DNA of 64,000 nucleotides from Ascidia mentula. Its lineage: Eukaryota; Chordata; Ascidiacea; Phlebobranchia; Ascidiidae. A model generated the notes under the pieces. The model did no database searches, had not been told where the DNA came from, and worked only from the letters and a program-made list of their open reading frames with translations. Within the stretch, counting starts at the first letter, position 1, and the number at the start of each line of letters is the position of its first letter. Made by a program: the position numbers and the translations under genes. Of this stretch, positions 36,101 to 48,000 are shown in pieces. The DNA lies in NCBI GenBank assembly GCA_947561715.1, contig OX387198.1:9176001-9240000 (forward strand), written 5' to 3'.

Positions 36101-38013
36101 TCATGTTGGAATAAAGATGTCTTCCTTCCAGGCTTGTTGCACAGGTTTTGGAAATTTTCTTTGCAGATTCTGTCACGCTATGGCAGTTGGGTGAAAACAG
36201 TTGACAACAGCGAGGTTAGTTCCAGTGGTCCAAACACTGAAACCTGTGGGAATTTTTTTTCCCCGTTGTGTGTTTCAAGCAATATCTAACCACAGTTGAG
36301 AAAAACTTTGGCACACCCATTGCACCTTATAAAGCATTTCTAAAAAAAGTTCCTTTTTGACAAGTTTAACAACTACATTTGGTTGTCTTGGTGCTGTTCA
36401 AAATCCCCAAATTTATTGCTACAGAGTGATGATATTACATTAAAAAGGTTGCAGCCAATGGTTAATTTTAAACCAACCATTTTAGGTAAAAAGGAAAGGA
36501 AATTCTTCAGATTTGGAAAAAGTTTCTAAAGGGATTATTCAAGTGGCTGGGTTGGTAATTGACTTAGGAACTTTGCATGATAAAGTTGGCCAACTCTACA
36601 CAGACAAAATTGAACCGCTGGCTAAAAAGCAGGGCATGAAAAACACAGCTCTGTTAAAAGGTAATAATTATTGTTGTTTGTTCTTTACGAAATTTACGGA
36701 ATTTTTTGTGTGTAAGATGCTTTGTTGGAGCTGCTGGACAGTTTAACAAACTTCAAAGATGGATTTGTCGGACACATCATAACTACCTTAAGTTCACTGT
36801 CAACTGCTCACTTAAAACAGGCCCAAGATGTACCCAGACTTTACCGCAAAACCAACCGGTAAATACAGAAAGTGATAAAGAACGATTTTATCTTCATACC
36901 ACACCATGTATTGCCTTTATGTGCAGACAAGCGCCCACGGAACCGTCGCAGTATGTGACTGGCGTTATTAAACCCCTCAAGTTTTTTAAAGAGGAAATGT
37001 ATGACCACGTCGACCGCCCTCTACTATCTGAATGGGTCACCAAAATAGCGTTGGCGGTTTCCGAAAGGTATGAACGTTACCTTGTATCCTCGGTTTTTAT
37101 GTTTCGTTTTAGGCTTACTGTGTTTGTACCACGAATTTATTATATTTGTCCAGGAACTTTAATACAACAAATTAAGTTTGCGCTTTGAAACGAAAGCTTA
37201 TACATTGCGACTGTTTTAATGTGGGCGCCAGGCACTATAACCTTTATGGTTTCGTCAGTGCTAATGCAATTTAATTTATTGCGTTTATGATTCATCCGCG
37301 TCGTAGTTTCTGCGCAAAATACAACTATTTTATATGTTTTTATCTCCGTGCTCTCGCGATAGATATTTCTCTGTGGTCACCGACGTTTTGACGTCTGTGC
37401 GAAAGATGGAAGAAAGTCTTATGCGTCTTCAGAAAATGCGTAGCGCCAAATCTTCATCGGGAAACCTCGCTTCCCTTGCTACTGGCAGCGAGAGTTTGTC
37501 CGATGACGACAAAATCAGACTGCAACTCTACCTGGACGTGGCGCACTTTGGCAACCAGGTAATTTAAACAACAAAATGTTGTATGATAACACTACAGTTA
37601 ATACAAAAGAATCTCTCTTGGCGTGTTTAATACACACATCGGTGTCAATATAAAACATTAAAGTGATTATGTTGTAAAACCAGAGAAAAACGCAGTTGAT
37701 CACTAAACGTGCATGGAAATTAATGATTGACGATACATAAGAAGTATAACGGTTTTTAGCTGACTGACCTTTATCAACCTATCACAAAACTGATTAGTTT
37801 TTGCTGCTGCAGGATTTGTATCTTTTGTAAATCTTTTGTAACGGAAACGTGTTTCTGATTTGCCCCTTTCAAGCGCTATTTGTAATTCTAACGATTATGT
37901 GAAAATTTCAGTTACAGGAATGTGTGGTGAAAATGGACGACGTACCGAGTTATCATTCACTGCTTGACATGGTCACAAAAGCCAAGAACAAGCGACTCAA
38001 ACCAAACGAATGA
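33101..38013 (+). CDS. COG2: COG2, conserved oligomeric Golgi complex subunit 2
   Basis: Sixteen exons: 33101-33193, 33323-33484, 33550-33615, 33676-33843, 33908-33997, 34273-34452, 34843-34967, 35371-35503, 35715-35854, 35912-36020, 36071-36214, 36486-36660, 36717-36858, 36927-37067, 37363-37558, 37912-38013; 721 residues, against about 738 in human. Diagnostic blocks: LCFDKNEFMK then DHFVADCRKRVQLE, AMIELINKDYADFVNLSGNL, ILERIAGEFNQLQHH, GIPGYDFVVNSAWP, FERQCGSQASINRL, LPVYFQIRF, VPRLYRKTNR and SDDDKIRLQLYLDV. COG2 is in lobe A (COG1-4) of the tether for retrograde vesicles within the Golgi. The first ATG gives the conserved N-terminus. The junction between 36020 and 36071 is the least certain; both sides were fixed by frame and by WxxLxxCW similarity. 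Confidence 0.95.
34591..34714. repeat. Decayed hAT-like short element in a COG2 intron
   Basis: On the minus strand it starts CAGTGGTTTTTAACGTGGGA and ends near AAAGTTTGAGAAACTTGTG, which resembles CAGTGG...AGTTTGAGAACCACTG hAT ends with one decayed tip. No target-site duplication is seen. Confidence 0.35.
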
Positions 38014-39048
38014 ATGCTTGTGCTGCTTTGATGTAATGCTGTCTTAATATATATTCGAGAAATCAAAATTCAGATTCGATGTGAAGGGGACGTGAATTCG
38101 ACCGAAGTTGCTACTTTAGGCGTTTTGTGCAATATCGAATCCAAATGCTTATTTTTGGCGCCCTTTTCTCGCAAAGCTTGTTTGACTTTCTTTACTTAGG
38201 CCGACTTGTATGTTTGACATTCATAGTAAATAGCTACTGAAAAAACTATGTTCGAATCTTTGTTGTTCAGGTTGTTCAATTATTTAAGCTACGTTGGATT
38301 ATTTAGCGGACATGCAGAAAGAAAATGTTTTATCACTAGGTTTGAAAACATATAGCAAGTCAAGTTCAATACTAATGGTGCAATGACTGGTAGTAAAAGT
38401 GCACGTGTAACTGAAAGCATTTTATAAGTTTTGCAGTGAACTTGCAGAAGAAACATAAATAAAATACCGGCATCCCATGTGTTAAACGTGTTGCTCGGTG
38501 CTTGTTTATCAGGAAAGTAAATTGCAACTAAAAGAGGTTGTAAATTTTTTGATTTAGATTTTACGAAAATATATGTGAAATAGTTGGTTGGCAATAACGA
38601 GTTTATTAAATTTAGTTTTGTCAGGCAAAATAAAACCAATTGTACAAAAAAAAATTATCCACCAACGTGGAGTAAAATTTACGTGAAGGCGCGTAATCGA
38701 TAAAGATAACATGGACGACTCGTGGGTTTTGGTTTATGGTCGGAAAAAACAGAAAGTTTTTACTAAAATGTTTGGCGCAAAAGTGCAATGCAATTTAGAG
38801 GTGTGTTGTAAATTTGCAAATATTTGCACTACAATTAAAAAATGCAAAACAAACCTTTTCTAAAGTTAAACAGCGAAACTTTTGCCGTAATAAAATGAGG
38901 TCTTAAGTAGGATTGAAATTTTTTATAGTGCCTAAGTACAATATTAATGAAATTGGCCTACAATACAATAACACCTGTGCTCATGTTTAAGTGTTTTTTA
39001 TGACAACTTTAGTTCATGTTTTGATTGTGTTTTATAACTTTTCAAAAC
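38014..39048. other. Spacer between COG2 and the giant PARP gene
   Basis: No supported gene. A 30-codon ATG frame at 38711-38800 ends at a possible GTGTGT donor, but does not join in frame to the next exon. It could be a 5' leader exon or upstream ORF. The start codon at 39049 has an in-frame stop (TGA at 39022). Confidence 0.45.
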
Positions 39049-42000
39049 ATGAGCGACGGAAATGGGCTGCAGGAGCCTATCGCTGAAAGCACTGAAAAGG
39101 GGGAAACCGGAAAGGAACTCAACCAAAATGTGGATGACAAGCTTGTAGAAGAGGTTTCACCAACAACCTCCACAGAAATTTCTGATTTAAAAGAAAGCAA
39201 TTTATCCACTGCAGAGGGGGATGAAGAAGCAGCTTCAAATGGTAAAGAAGCTGTGAACAAAGGAGAGCAAGAAGATAAAAATAATGCACACAACGATGAC
39301 GAAGCAATGGAATGTGATTCAGAACCAGCTAAAAACACCGAGGATAATCAAGGTGCAGAATTAAAACACGACACAGAAAAAATTCAGGACACAGATGAAA
39401 AACAGGATTCTGAAGAAAAACAGGATTCTGAAGAAAAACAAGATTCTGAAGAAAAACAAGATTCTGAAAAAAAACAAGATTTTGAAGAAAAACAGGATTG
39501 TGAAGAAAAACAAGATTCAGAAGAAAAACAGGATACAGGTGACAAGCAGAATGCAGAACAAAAACAGGTATATGTGGCACAATGTTTAAGATTTTTTTGT
39601 TTCTTACTTTTTTATATGCTGTAGATTGCCTCAAAACAACCTGATCTCACCACCATTGACACAGGTGCAATTGAAAATGTGACTAAGGATGCTAAACCAG
39701 ATAGTGAAGAGAATGCAGCAATGGAAACAGAGGAAGCAGAGAACAAAACTGAAGCAAGCGAGGAAGAGGAAAGTCAAGAAGAAAAACCTGGTGATGCTGA
39801 TGAGGACAAAGATGAAGAACCCAAAGGTTGGATGATGCATTGTTTTTTTGTTGTGATAAGTATACTAGCAGAGAGGGAGAGCAGTGAATTTTATTAAAAC
39901 TTTTTTGTTGTGGTGCAGAGAAAAGGGGAAGAGGTCGCCCTCCACTGGAAAAAAGACCTGGTACTACACCACCAGTTGAAACAAGGCAAAAATCGAAGAG
40001 ACCCCGGCGACACATTTCTGCCATTGCATCCCAATATGAGTATGACATTAGGTTAATAAAAAAATTAATTTTTTGGGATATTAGCTTTCTATTCTTTAAT
40101 CTTGTTTGCCATTAGCTTGATCAATATTGTCAAGTTTGGACCAGCATTACCTCGGAAAATGCTTTAAACAGTTACCATATTTAAATTTTACCAAGGACAA
40201 GCAGAACAAAAACCTTAGGTCTGTACAATTTTGACTTTTGTAGTTTTGAGATGCCTACCAGCCCGGTCAGTTCACCTGGACATGGCAGACCGGGACGTCC
40301 ACGGAAGAACCCTTCACCTGCCCCCGCTCCCAAACAAAAAAAGGGTGAACAACAAACTCCTGAAATTGGTACACCACAAGGAACTCCCTATTATGTAAAG
40401 GGAGAAGTTCTAGCCGTCCGCAATGAAGATGGTAAACAATTCTCCCTACATAAATACACATGTGCATGCACATTTGCCAAATGTGATCTCTATTTTGCAG
40501 GTGGCTTTTACTTGTGTACATGCCCCAACAACATCTTTACCATTACAAAGCCCTTTAAAGTACAATGGCTGGACAAGTGCGGAGATAAAAATATATTTAA
40601 GCGGTCGTACTTTGATTACCTGCATTTCAAAAGCGTTCTGTACTCTGGGGTTTTGCTAAGCAAGATTGAAAACAACCAATTGGAGTTGCCAGCGGTATGT
40701 TATTATTTGTCTAAATATGTTTGTGTGGATTGTAAGTGTACTTTTTTGGTTGTATGCATGGTTACGGGTTTTAAAACCATCAGACAGTGCATGAAAGGCA
40801 GCTACAAACAAATATTTTGTCACTGAAGAATAATTTTATATTTTGTCTTATCTGTAGGTTGTTCTTGAGGGCTAGTACCTGTACTTCTGGGCATATATTG
40901 TACATGTGGGCATATGTAATGCCCATAGAATTGCTATTTTGAAAGGCTGTGATACCACATATATTTAAACTTAGGTAGAAAGTGTTGCCAAACACCTGTT
41001 TTTACAACTTAGAACCAAGAAAAGAAAATTTTGCATCGCCTTGAAAAGTCGCTGCGCGGTGAGGAAGACATTTCATCCGACTCTGAGGATGAAGGTCCAA
41101 GTGGCAAGAAAATGGCAAATCTTAAGCGCGCTGCCAAGCAGAAGGAAATCGGTGGTAACACATATTTTTTGACAAATATAAAGGTCTTGTTTGCAAACCT
41201 ACATTGCACCATTCCTAGTTTGCTATCTATTTTATTGTGACATGGGGCCTGACGGCACTGTTGGTTGAGCTTTGCTTGGCCATAGTGTTTCCACCTTGTT
41301 TTCTCTGTAAGGTTGCACCTAGTTTGGTGCCTAACAGATGACGGTGATTGTATAGTCACCACAAAGTGGAAGTCTTTGCTTGGCCGTTTGGTCAGCAAAG
41401 TCGTCTGATAATCGCACCAGCTGAGACCTTTTAGGTCGAAACAGTGGCCATCTGTCTGCAGCTTATACACTATTTTTTTTTGCAATCCTACAATGCACCA
41501 TTCCTAGTTTGCCATCTATTTTTTTTTTGTTTTCATGAATTTCAGATTCAGTTGACAGCGGTGAAGATGCCCCACTGTCGGCAATTTCAAGCAAAAGCCC
41601 AGGAACAAAGAAGGTAATTTTTGGTTGAAAGTATTTTTACATCAGATATTTTGATAAAGTATATGCTAATTTTGTAGAGAAAATCGTCCAAGGACACGGA
41701 CATCAACCGTAAGCTTGGCAAGATCCAGATTCCGGGAGTTCACACAACTGGAGTGAAGCGGAAGTCACAGAAATACGAGATTGGAATTTCTAGTCCGTCA
41801 TCACGCTTGGCTTCCCCCAAATCAACCCCTGTGAGTGTCACTAACACACTATTGGCAGAATTGTCATTGTTTTGTATTATTAATTTAACATGTTAAGTGC
41901 TTGTTAATTGATTCTGGGGATCATTCCTCATTCTGTTGCAACTGGCCCCGAAGATTTCCACCTTATATGGCAGTAAACTTATTTTCTTGTGATTTATTTC

Positions 42001-45000
42001 ACCAACATAAAGCCCATTTGCACACTTATCTCTGCCAACGGTGTAAAGTATTCGGTTGTTCAATACTTTTTTCCCCATTTTTTAAAACATTTTCCTTATT
42101 TTATTATTCAGGTAAAATCTGGGGCATCTGGTTCAACAACAGGACGGCCAAGAGGTCGACCTCCCAAAAACCAGAGTGTTGGCAAGGTAAGCATCACACG
42201 TTTTTGTTAACTATAGATTTCGATCAGACATCAGCTTTTTCAGGACTCTGGTGCCCAGATAATGAGTTCAGACTCCGATGGAGCTGTGCGTTACATGATT
42301 AACCCTGAGGTCACACAGCAGATGCAGCCGAAACCTCATCGTACCAATGAAAACCTGATTCCAAACCAGGCTATTGATGTGGCAGCAAAAGACCCTGCTT
42401 TTGATTTAAGGTGGTCTATTATCTACTGACGTGTTTATGTAAAATAGATCTACGATCTCTTCTGCAATTTTGTGATATTTTTCTGAAATTTTATTTTAAA
42501 TTTCTTGATGTTCCAGACAATCTGAGCCGCATTTGCCAAAAGACAAAATGGCAATACGTGCTGCAATTCTCCAAGATGTTGGTGAATTGGAAACCATCTT
42601 TTCTAGCAGTACAGACATGGGCAAGGTACTCGAGTTTTCAAATTACATTTGACATTTTCTATGTAAAAATGTGTTTACAGTTTTGTCTTTTTATCAAGCT
42701 TCTGTGTAAAACAAGATCTGTGGATGTGCCCTTGACAGCATTTCATTACGCTCTGCGTGCCGGCAATGCAGGGGTCTTACGATCCCTTACTGGTGAACTT
42801 TCCAAGCTGACAGAATACAATCTCAAGCCTAATGTCGATCCACCAGCAATGCTGCGCGATGCATCTGATGCCCAGTGAGTGTTTGTCGCATTACAATGTT
42901 AATAATATCTGTTGACTTCTGGCATACTAAGCTGATACATATCATATGCATAGTTTTTCCTTTTTTGTTTGTTTATATTCTGTTTTTCTGCAATCTAGTT
43001 AAATTTTGTTGTTTTTTCACCAGTGAAGGTATCTGTAATGTACAAAAATAGTTAAAACTGGAAATCTTAATCTTTCTCTTTGCTTCAGAAATGGATTTAA
43101 AGGTGAAGAATTGTCCCCACTCGATATTAGCAAGGGCATGAAAGAGGGAAATCATGCTTTTCTTAAGGTACGAATTGCAAAATAAACTTCAGGCTTAGCC
43201 AGGTCCAACTTACTGGGTGTTACTTATACTCAGGACACCAAGGCTGTGTTCGAATCTGCCCATGCTTTTGCATCTGACATCGCCCACTTTGCTTGCTCGT
43301 ATGGAGTCAGCCCAAACATGCTGCAGCTTCTGATGGATGTTTATCCCAAGACCAAAGAAGTAGATATGAAGGTGAGTAATTTTTTTTTCAGTTTGTTTGT
43401 TTTTTTTAGCAATATCTCACATTAAAACGTGGAAATGATCAAACAATGCCCTTGTTACATGCTTATTCAAAAAAAGCAATCCCTTGGTGCCTTAAATTAA
43501 AAAAAAAATTATAAAAATTATGTTTGTAGGAACTGTTATTTGATAACATGTATCGGGCACTGGAAATGGGACATGTGGAAACAGCTCAGTTTTTGATCCG
43601 TGCGTCACGACATGAAGCAATTGTAAGTTCCACATCTCAATCATTTGGTGCCGCATCTGGTTCACCTTCAGCCGGTGGAAACATGGGGGGCTCGCACGGG
43701 ATGACTGAACTCCATGAATTAGTTCTCTGTTGTGATGATCCGGTACCTTCAGTGTTTACGGTACGATGGATTGTGGCATTTTGTCAGTGATGAACTGTGT
43801 TAATGGTCTGTCACATGTTACACTGTTGAATGACTTCATAACAAAAATTAGTTTTGTGGCTGACCAAATGTTCGGATCTATTTATATTGCAGTTGTAACA
43901 GTTTTTATAAAAAAAAAGAAATTTACTTGTGTGGTAAACAAACTAAATGAAGTGAATTTACACAGTTGTGTTCTATGTATTTTTCCTGTTAGTGCCTTTG
44001 TTATATTGATACAGTGATTTTTTGTTTGTTTCTAATTCCCTTTTTTACTTTTTAATCATATTTTGTGGTATATTTCCTTTACCTAACACCTTCAGCAAAA
44101 GTTTTTTCAAGTCGATTTCACTCGACTTGACTTTAGGTTAAAGATGCCAAAAAGAAGAGTGGTGACAGCCACAGAGTTCAACCTGTGCATTGTGCTGCCT
44201 GCAATCCCAACTCCACTTGCTTGAAGCAACTTATCACTGCCGCCAAAGAGTGCCTCAACACAATGGATGGCCGAAACCGCAGACCCATCCATTATGCAGC
44301 TGCCTGTAGTAGCACTCAACCCCTAGAATTCCTCATAAACAAGTAAGACCTTATTGATGTTTTGCTGGTTAATTCTAAACCAGTAGATCGAACATGGACA
44401 TTGTATGTTGTGTGGATTCTTCACGTTCATGACCTACATGAGCTGTTTTGCTGCCGAAAAATGAATAATTTAATTTTAGTAATGTCATGTACGTTTCCTG
44501 TCCTGTTTGACATGTTGACACCATTATGTGTTGTTGCAACCAAACCTTTCCAACCTATGGGACATGCAATTGTAGTTGTTTATATATGTGGAAACCACCA
44601 GTACTGCTTGGCTAACTGCCAAAGTTTAAACCTGAACTACTCGCGTTGTTTCTGTTTTTCTTTACAAAGTTGCAGCATTTCTTGATGAAATTCCACATTT
44701 AATAGCAGGAAAAGAGATTTTTGACCACAAAAATTGCAAATTCAACTCTAGTGTTCCTATACTGCAGTGTTAGAATGCTTTAAAGTTACTAACACTAAAT
44801 TAACATTTGTGATCACAAATCCAACCTTTCACCAGAGTGAGTATCGAAGAGCAGGATGTTAACGGGATGACACCTCTGATGATTGCAGCAGAATCCGGAC
44901 GGGATAGGAATGTGGATCTTATACTGAAAACTGCAGCAGGCAGCAAAGTCATGCACGTTGTGAATGTTGTGGAGAGACCAGACCGCAGCAACAGGTCGGC

Positions 45001-48000
45001 TGTGCATTACGCTGCCTTGAACGGACACGCGGTAAGTGTGCAATATGTATGATGCAAAGTAGGTTTTTATGGCATATTTTAACATTGCATCTCGGCACTT
45101 AAAATCTTCGTTATGTCAGGCAATTTATGACGTCATGACGCAACTATCAACTTTTACAGATCACAGATTAATAGTTACCTTTTTTAAATTTGGTGTGCGT
45201 ATATTGGGTACTTGGCGTGAATTGTGTGGTGAAATATGTGGCTCAATGTGTAAGCTGTAAGTAACTTTATGCAATAAATTTCAGATGGTTCACTTTTTTC
45301 AAACAGAATCTGCTTTGCAAGATTAGCAACATTTCGCCTGTTTTCACAGATCAGCATGATTAGTTGACAAATCGCATGTAACCTAAAAGCATTTAAAAAT
45401 GTAAATTTCAAGTCTTCTCTCCTGCGTCGTGGTTAGCGTGAAAATACGAACGGCTTCTGCGGTCATTTGTAATTTCCGCTTGCGTTCAGAAACCTCGTCG
45501 GTTACTCCGTACATTTTTCTGTTACAGAAAGTGATAGAGATACTCTCCAAATACAAGGCGGACCTCAACAAGTCCCTCAGCATATCGAAAGCGAGGGCCA
45601 CGCCGCTCATGTTAGCCGCTGCCAACGGACACACGCAAACATGTATATCCTTAGTAGAGGTACGTGATGTAACTCACGTATATTTTATCTTTATATAAAG
45701 TACATGTGCATTTTGCACCAAAAGAATTTGCATGAAAGGTAATGTAAATTAACCCAACACTCTGGCAGGCAATTTTTTTCAAATAGTTTTATCGGTTGAT
45801 TTGCAACTCTGTTTTTCTATACTTATATACGTCTGTCTATGTAGTGTGGTGCCAGCATTGAAGTAACTGACAAGTTGCAGCGCACGGCTCTTATCCATGC
45901 TGCAATGAACGGACATTACCCTGTGATCACGTACTTGCTACGCAAAGGTGAGAATGCAAACTAACCGCTCATTTCCACCTTCACCAGTCACTTTGCATAC
46001 TGAGTTCAATATTAGCTACTAAAAGTTTACTGTTAGCAAACTTTATTCTTAGGTGCAAAAAACTAGGAGTTTAATAATTTAAACAAGAAAGTCACTGATA
46101 TGCTGCTATACATTATGTACAAACGTTTCGAACACGACTTCGTCCATCATCAGTGCAATTTGAGGATAAGTTGCAATCAAGAGAGCGCTTTCACATATTG
46201 TATAGCAACATATTAGCTTTGGCTTTCTTGTTCAAACTTCAACGAGCTGAATATGCTGCGTCTCTATAACGTTTTTCGTTTTTTGCCTAAAATGCCTTTT
46301 CTTTCATTTTAAATCACAGGGGCCGATCCGAACGTATCTGACTCATCCAACAACACCGCCATACATTACGCGGCTGCATATGGGTGGTATCACTGCGTCC
46401 ACGTTCTGCTGCAAGCCACCGCCAACCCGGACGTGTACAACGACAGAAAGATGTCTCCGATAGGGGTGGCCCTGCTCAAAGACCACCGCGAAACCGCCCA
46501 CTTGCTGTCCGAACACCACGCCGACGCCAACTTCAGAGATGACCGCGGGCGCACTCTAGTGGCGCGTCTGCTTGCTGAAGAACCGTTGACGTGGAAGCTC
46601 GTCGATCACGTGACTTACCTCTTGGAGGCTTACAAGCCGGAGGTGAACGCACAGGACGTACTCGGCATGGCTCCGGTGAGTAGCTTTGAAAAATCTGGTT
46701 CTGAGTGCTTTTATGCAAAACACTCTTGAGACTATTGTCATAAACCAAATCGTTTTCACTGATATATGTATATTTATGTGTCTATGATTCCTTCCAAACT
46801 CAAAATGGTTAGATCAGCGGTCGATAACGTTCAGCTTACAAAGAACCCTGTTTACAGTAAACTCAATACTACACGGTGCCTCAAAACGAAAGTTGACAAG
46901 GATTTTTTTGACCCATCAATGCACAAAAACCAAAATAAGTGTCACTGTACGTTTTCATCAACTCTTTACAAAACGTGCCTGTGGAGCCAATAGCACCGGA
47001 AGTATTAAACGTTGATTCCTAATTAGCATTATTGTTTGTTCCTAAACGAGCTATCCGTCAAACTGTGGAGCCAAACAGAGCGACGACAGAGCCGCGGCTT
47101 GCTGACCTTTGGGTTGGAACATCAGGCTTTATCGCTATGTACATCACAGTGACGTATTCCTCTACTGTGCATCACGATTGCGACCATCCAAACATCGAAA
47201 ATTTATCGCGAGGCATCAATAAACTGTCTTTTTATCTTAGCACTTGCTTAGTGTTATGTGGCACTGCGTTTTCTATCAGCATTTTGTTCATTGGAACCGA
47301 AATGGTGTAAACGGTTTTCTTTTCTTAAGATCCACAACCTTGCTTCCAACTCGGTGCGACAGGGAAAGGGCAAAGTCGTGAATGCCGATAGTCAGTCTGT
47401 GAGCATGTTTTTGGCTGAAATGTTGTTGGACAGAGGAGCGGAATTAAACATGGCAGATTATCGCGGTCGTCTGCCTCTGTACTTCGCTGTGGAAGATGTA
47501 AGTTGATGTAATTTTGCGTAAATAAAACTTGTATGACTTCAATTTTTCATGCCAAAAAGTATAGCCAGAAACTACAGGGTTGACAAAACCCAAACAAAAT
47601 AAAATCAGAGCTTTGTCATGCAATTGCAGATGAACGTGGCGCTGATTGAATTGTTCGTACGTCGTGGGACCCATTGTCCACGAAGCACGAACTCCACAGC
47701 GGACAACGTTCTCCACATGTTGGCTCGCAATTGGGAGCAGGGCAACATGGCGGATATCGTATTCGGACTAGTCAACATGGTAAGTTGTTGATTGATGGTT
47801 TTGTGAGTATTTGTAAACTTGCTGCCTTGCTTGTGTGTAGACATCTCAAACTGTGCAAGAACTGGCGGTGAAGAGAAACAAATATGGCTTCACTCCACTC
47901 CAACTTCTCACCAAAGCAATCGCCGACGTAAGTTTTAAAAACACTGGCACGTGCTTTAAACTTTTTTGCAACGATTTTTAGCAAAGGTTAAGGGTTAATA

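Noticed and set aside
38289-38639. 116-codon minus-strand ORF
   Set aside because: AT-rich, hydrophobic by chance, with no splice context or family resemblance.
38711-38800. 30-codon ATG frame upstream of the PARP gene with a possible GT donor
   Set aside because: Splicing to the acceptor before 39013 reads into a stop, and no alternative acceptor restores the frame. At most it is a leader exon or upstream ORF.
41234-41480. Possible tRNA-derived SINE because of a GGTCGAAAC word
   Set aside because: No matching A box at the right distance and no poly(A) tail. The GAAAC is better explained by a small hairpin.
39049-43000. Initial idea that AT-hooks plus ankyrins meant an EHMT/G9a-type methyltransferase
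   Set aside because: No pre-SET/SET domain follows. The frame continues into WGR and PARP domains instead.
47032-47310. 92-codon ORF in a PARP intron
   Set aside because: No conserved motif. The flanking exons join in frame without it.
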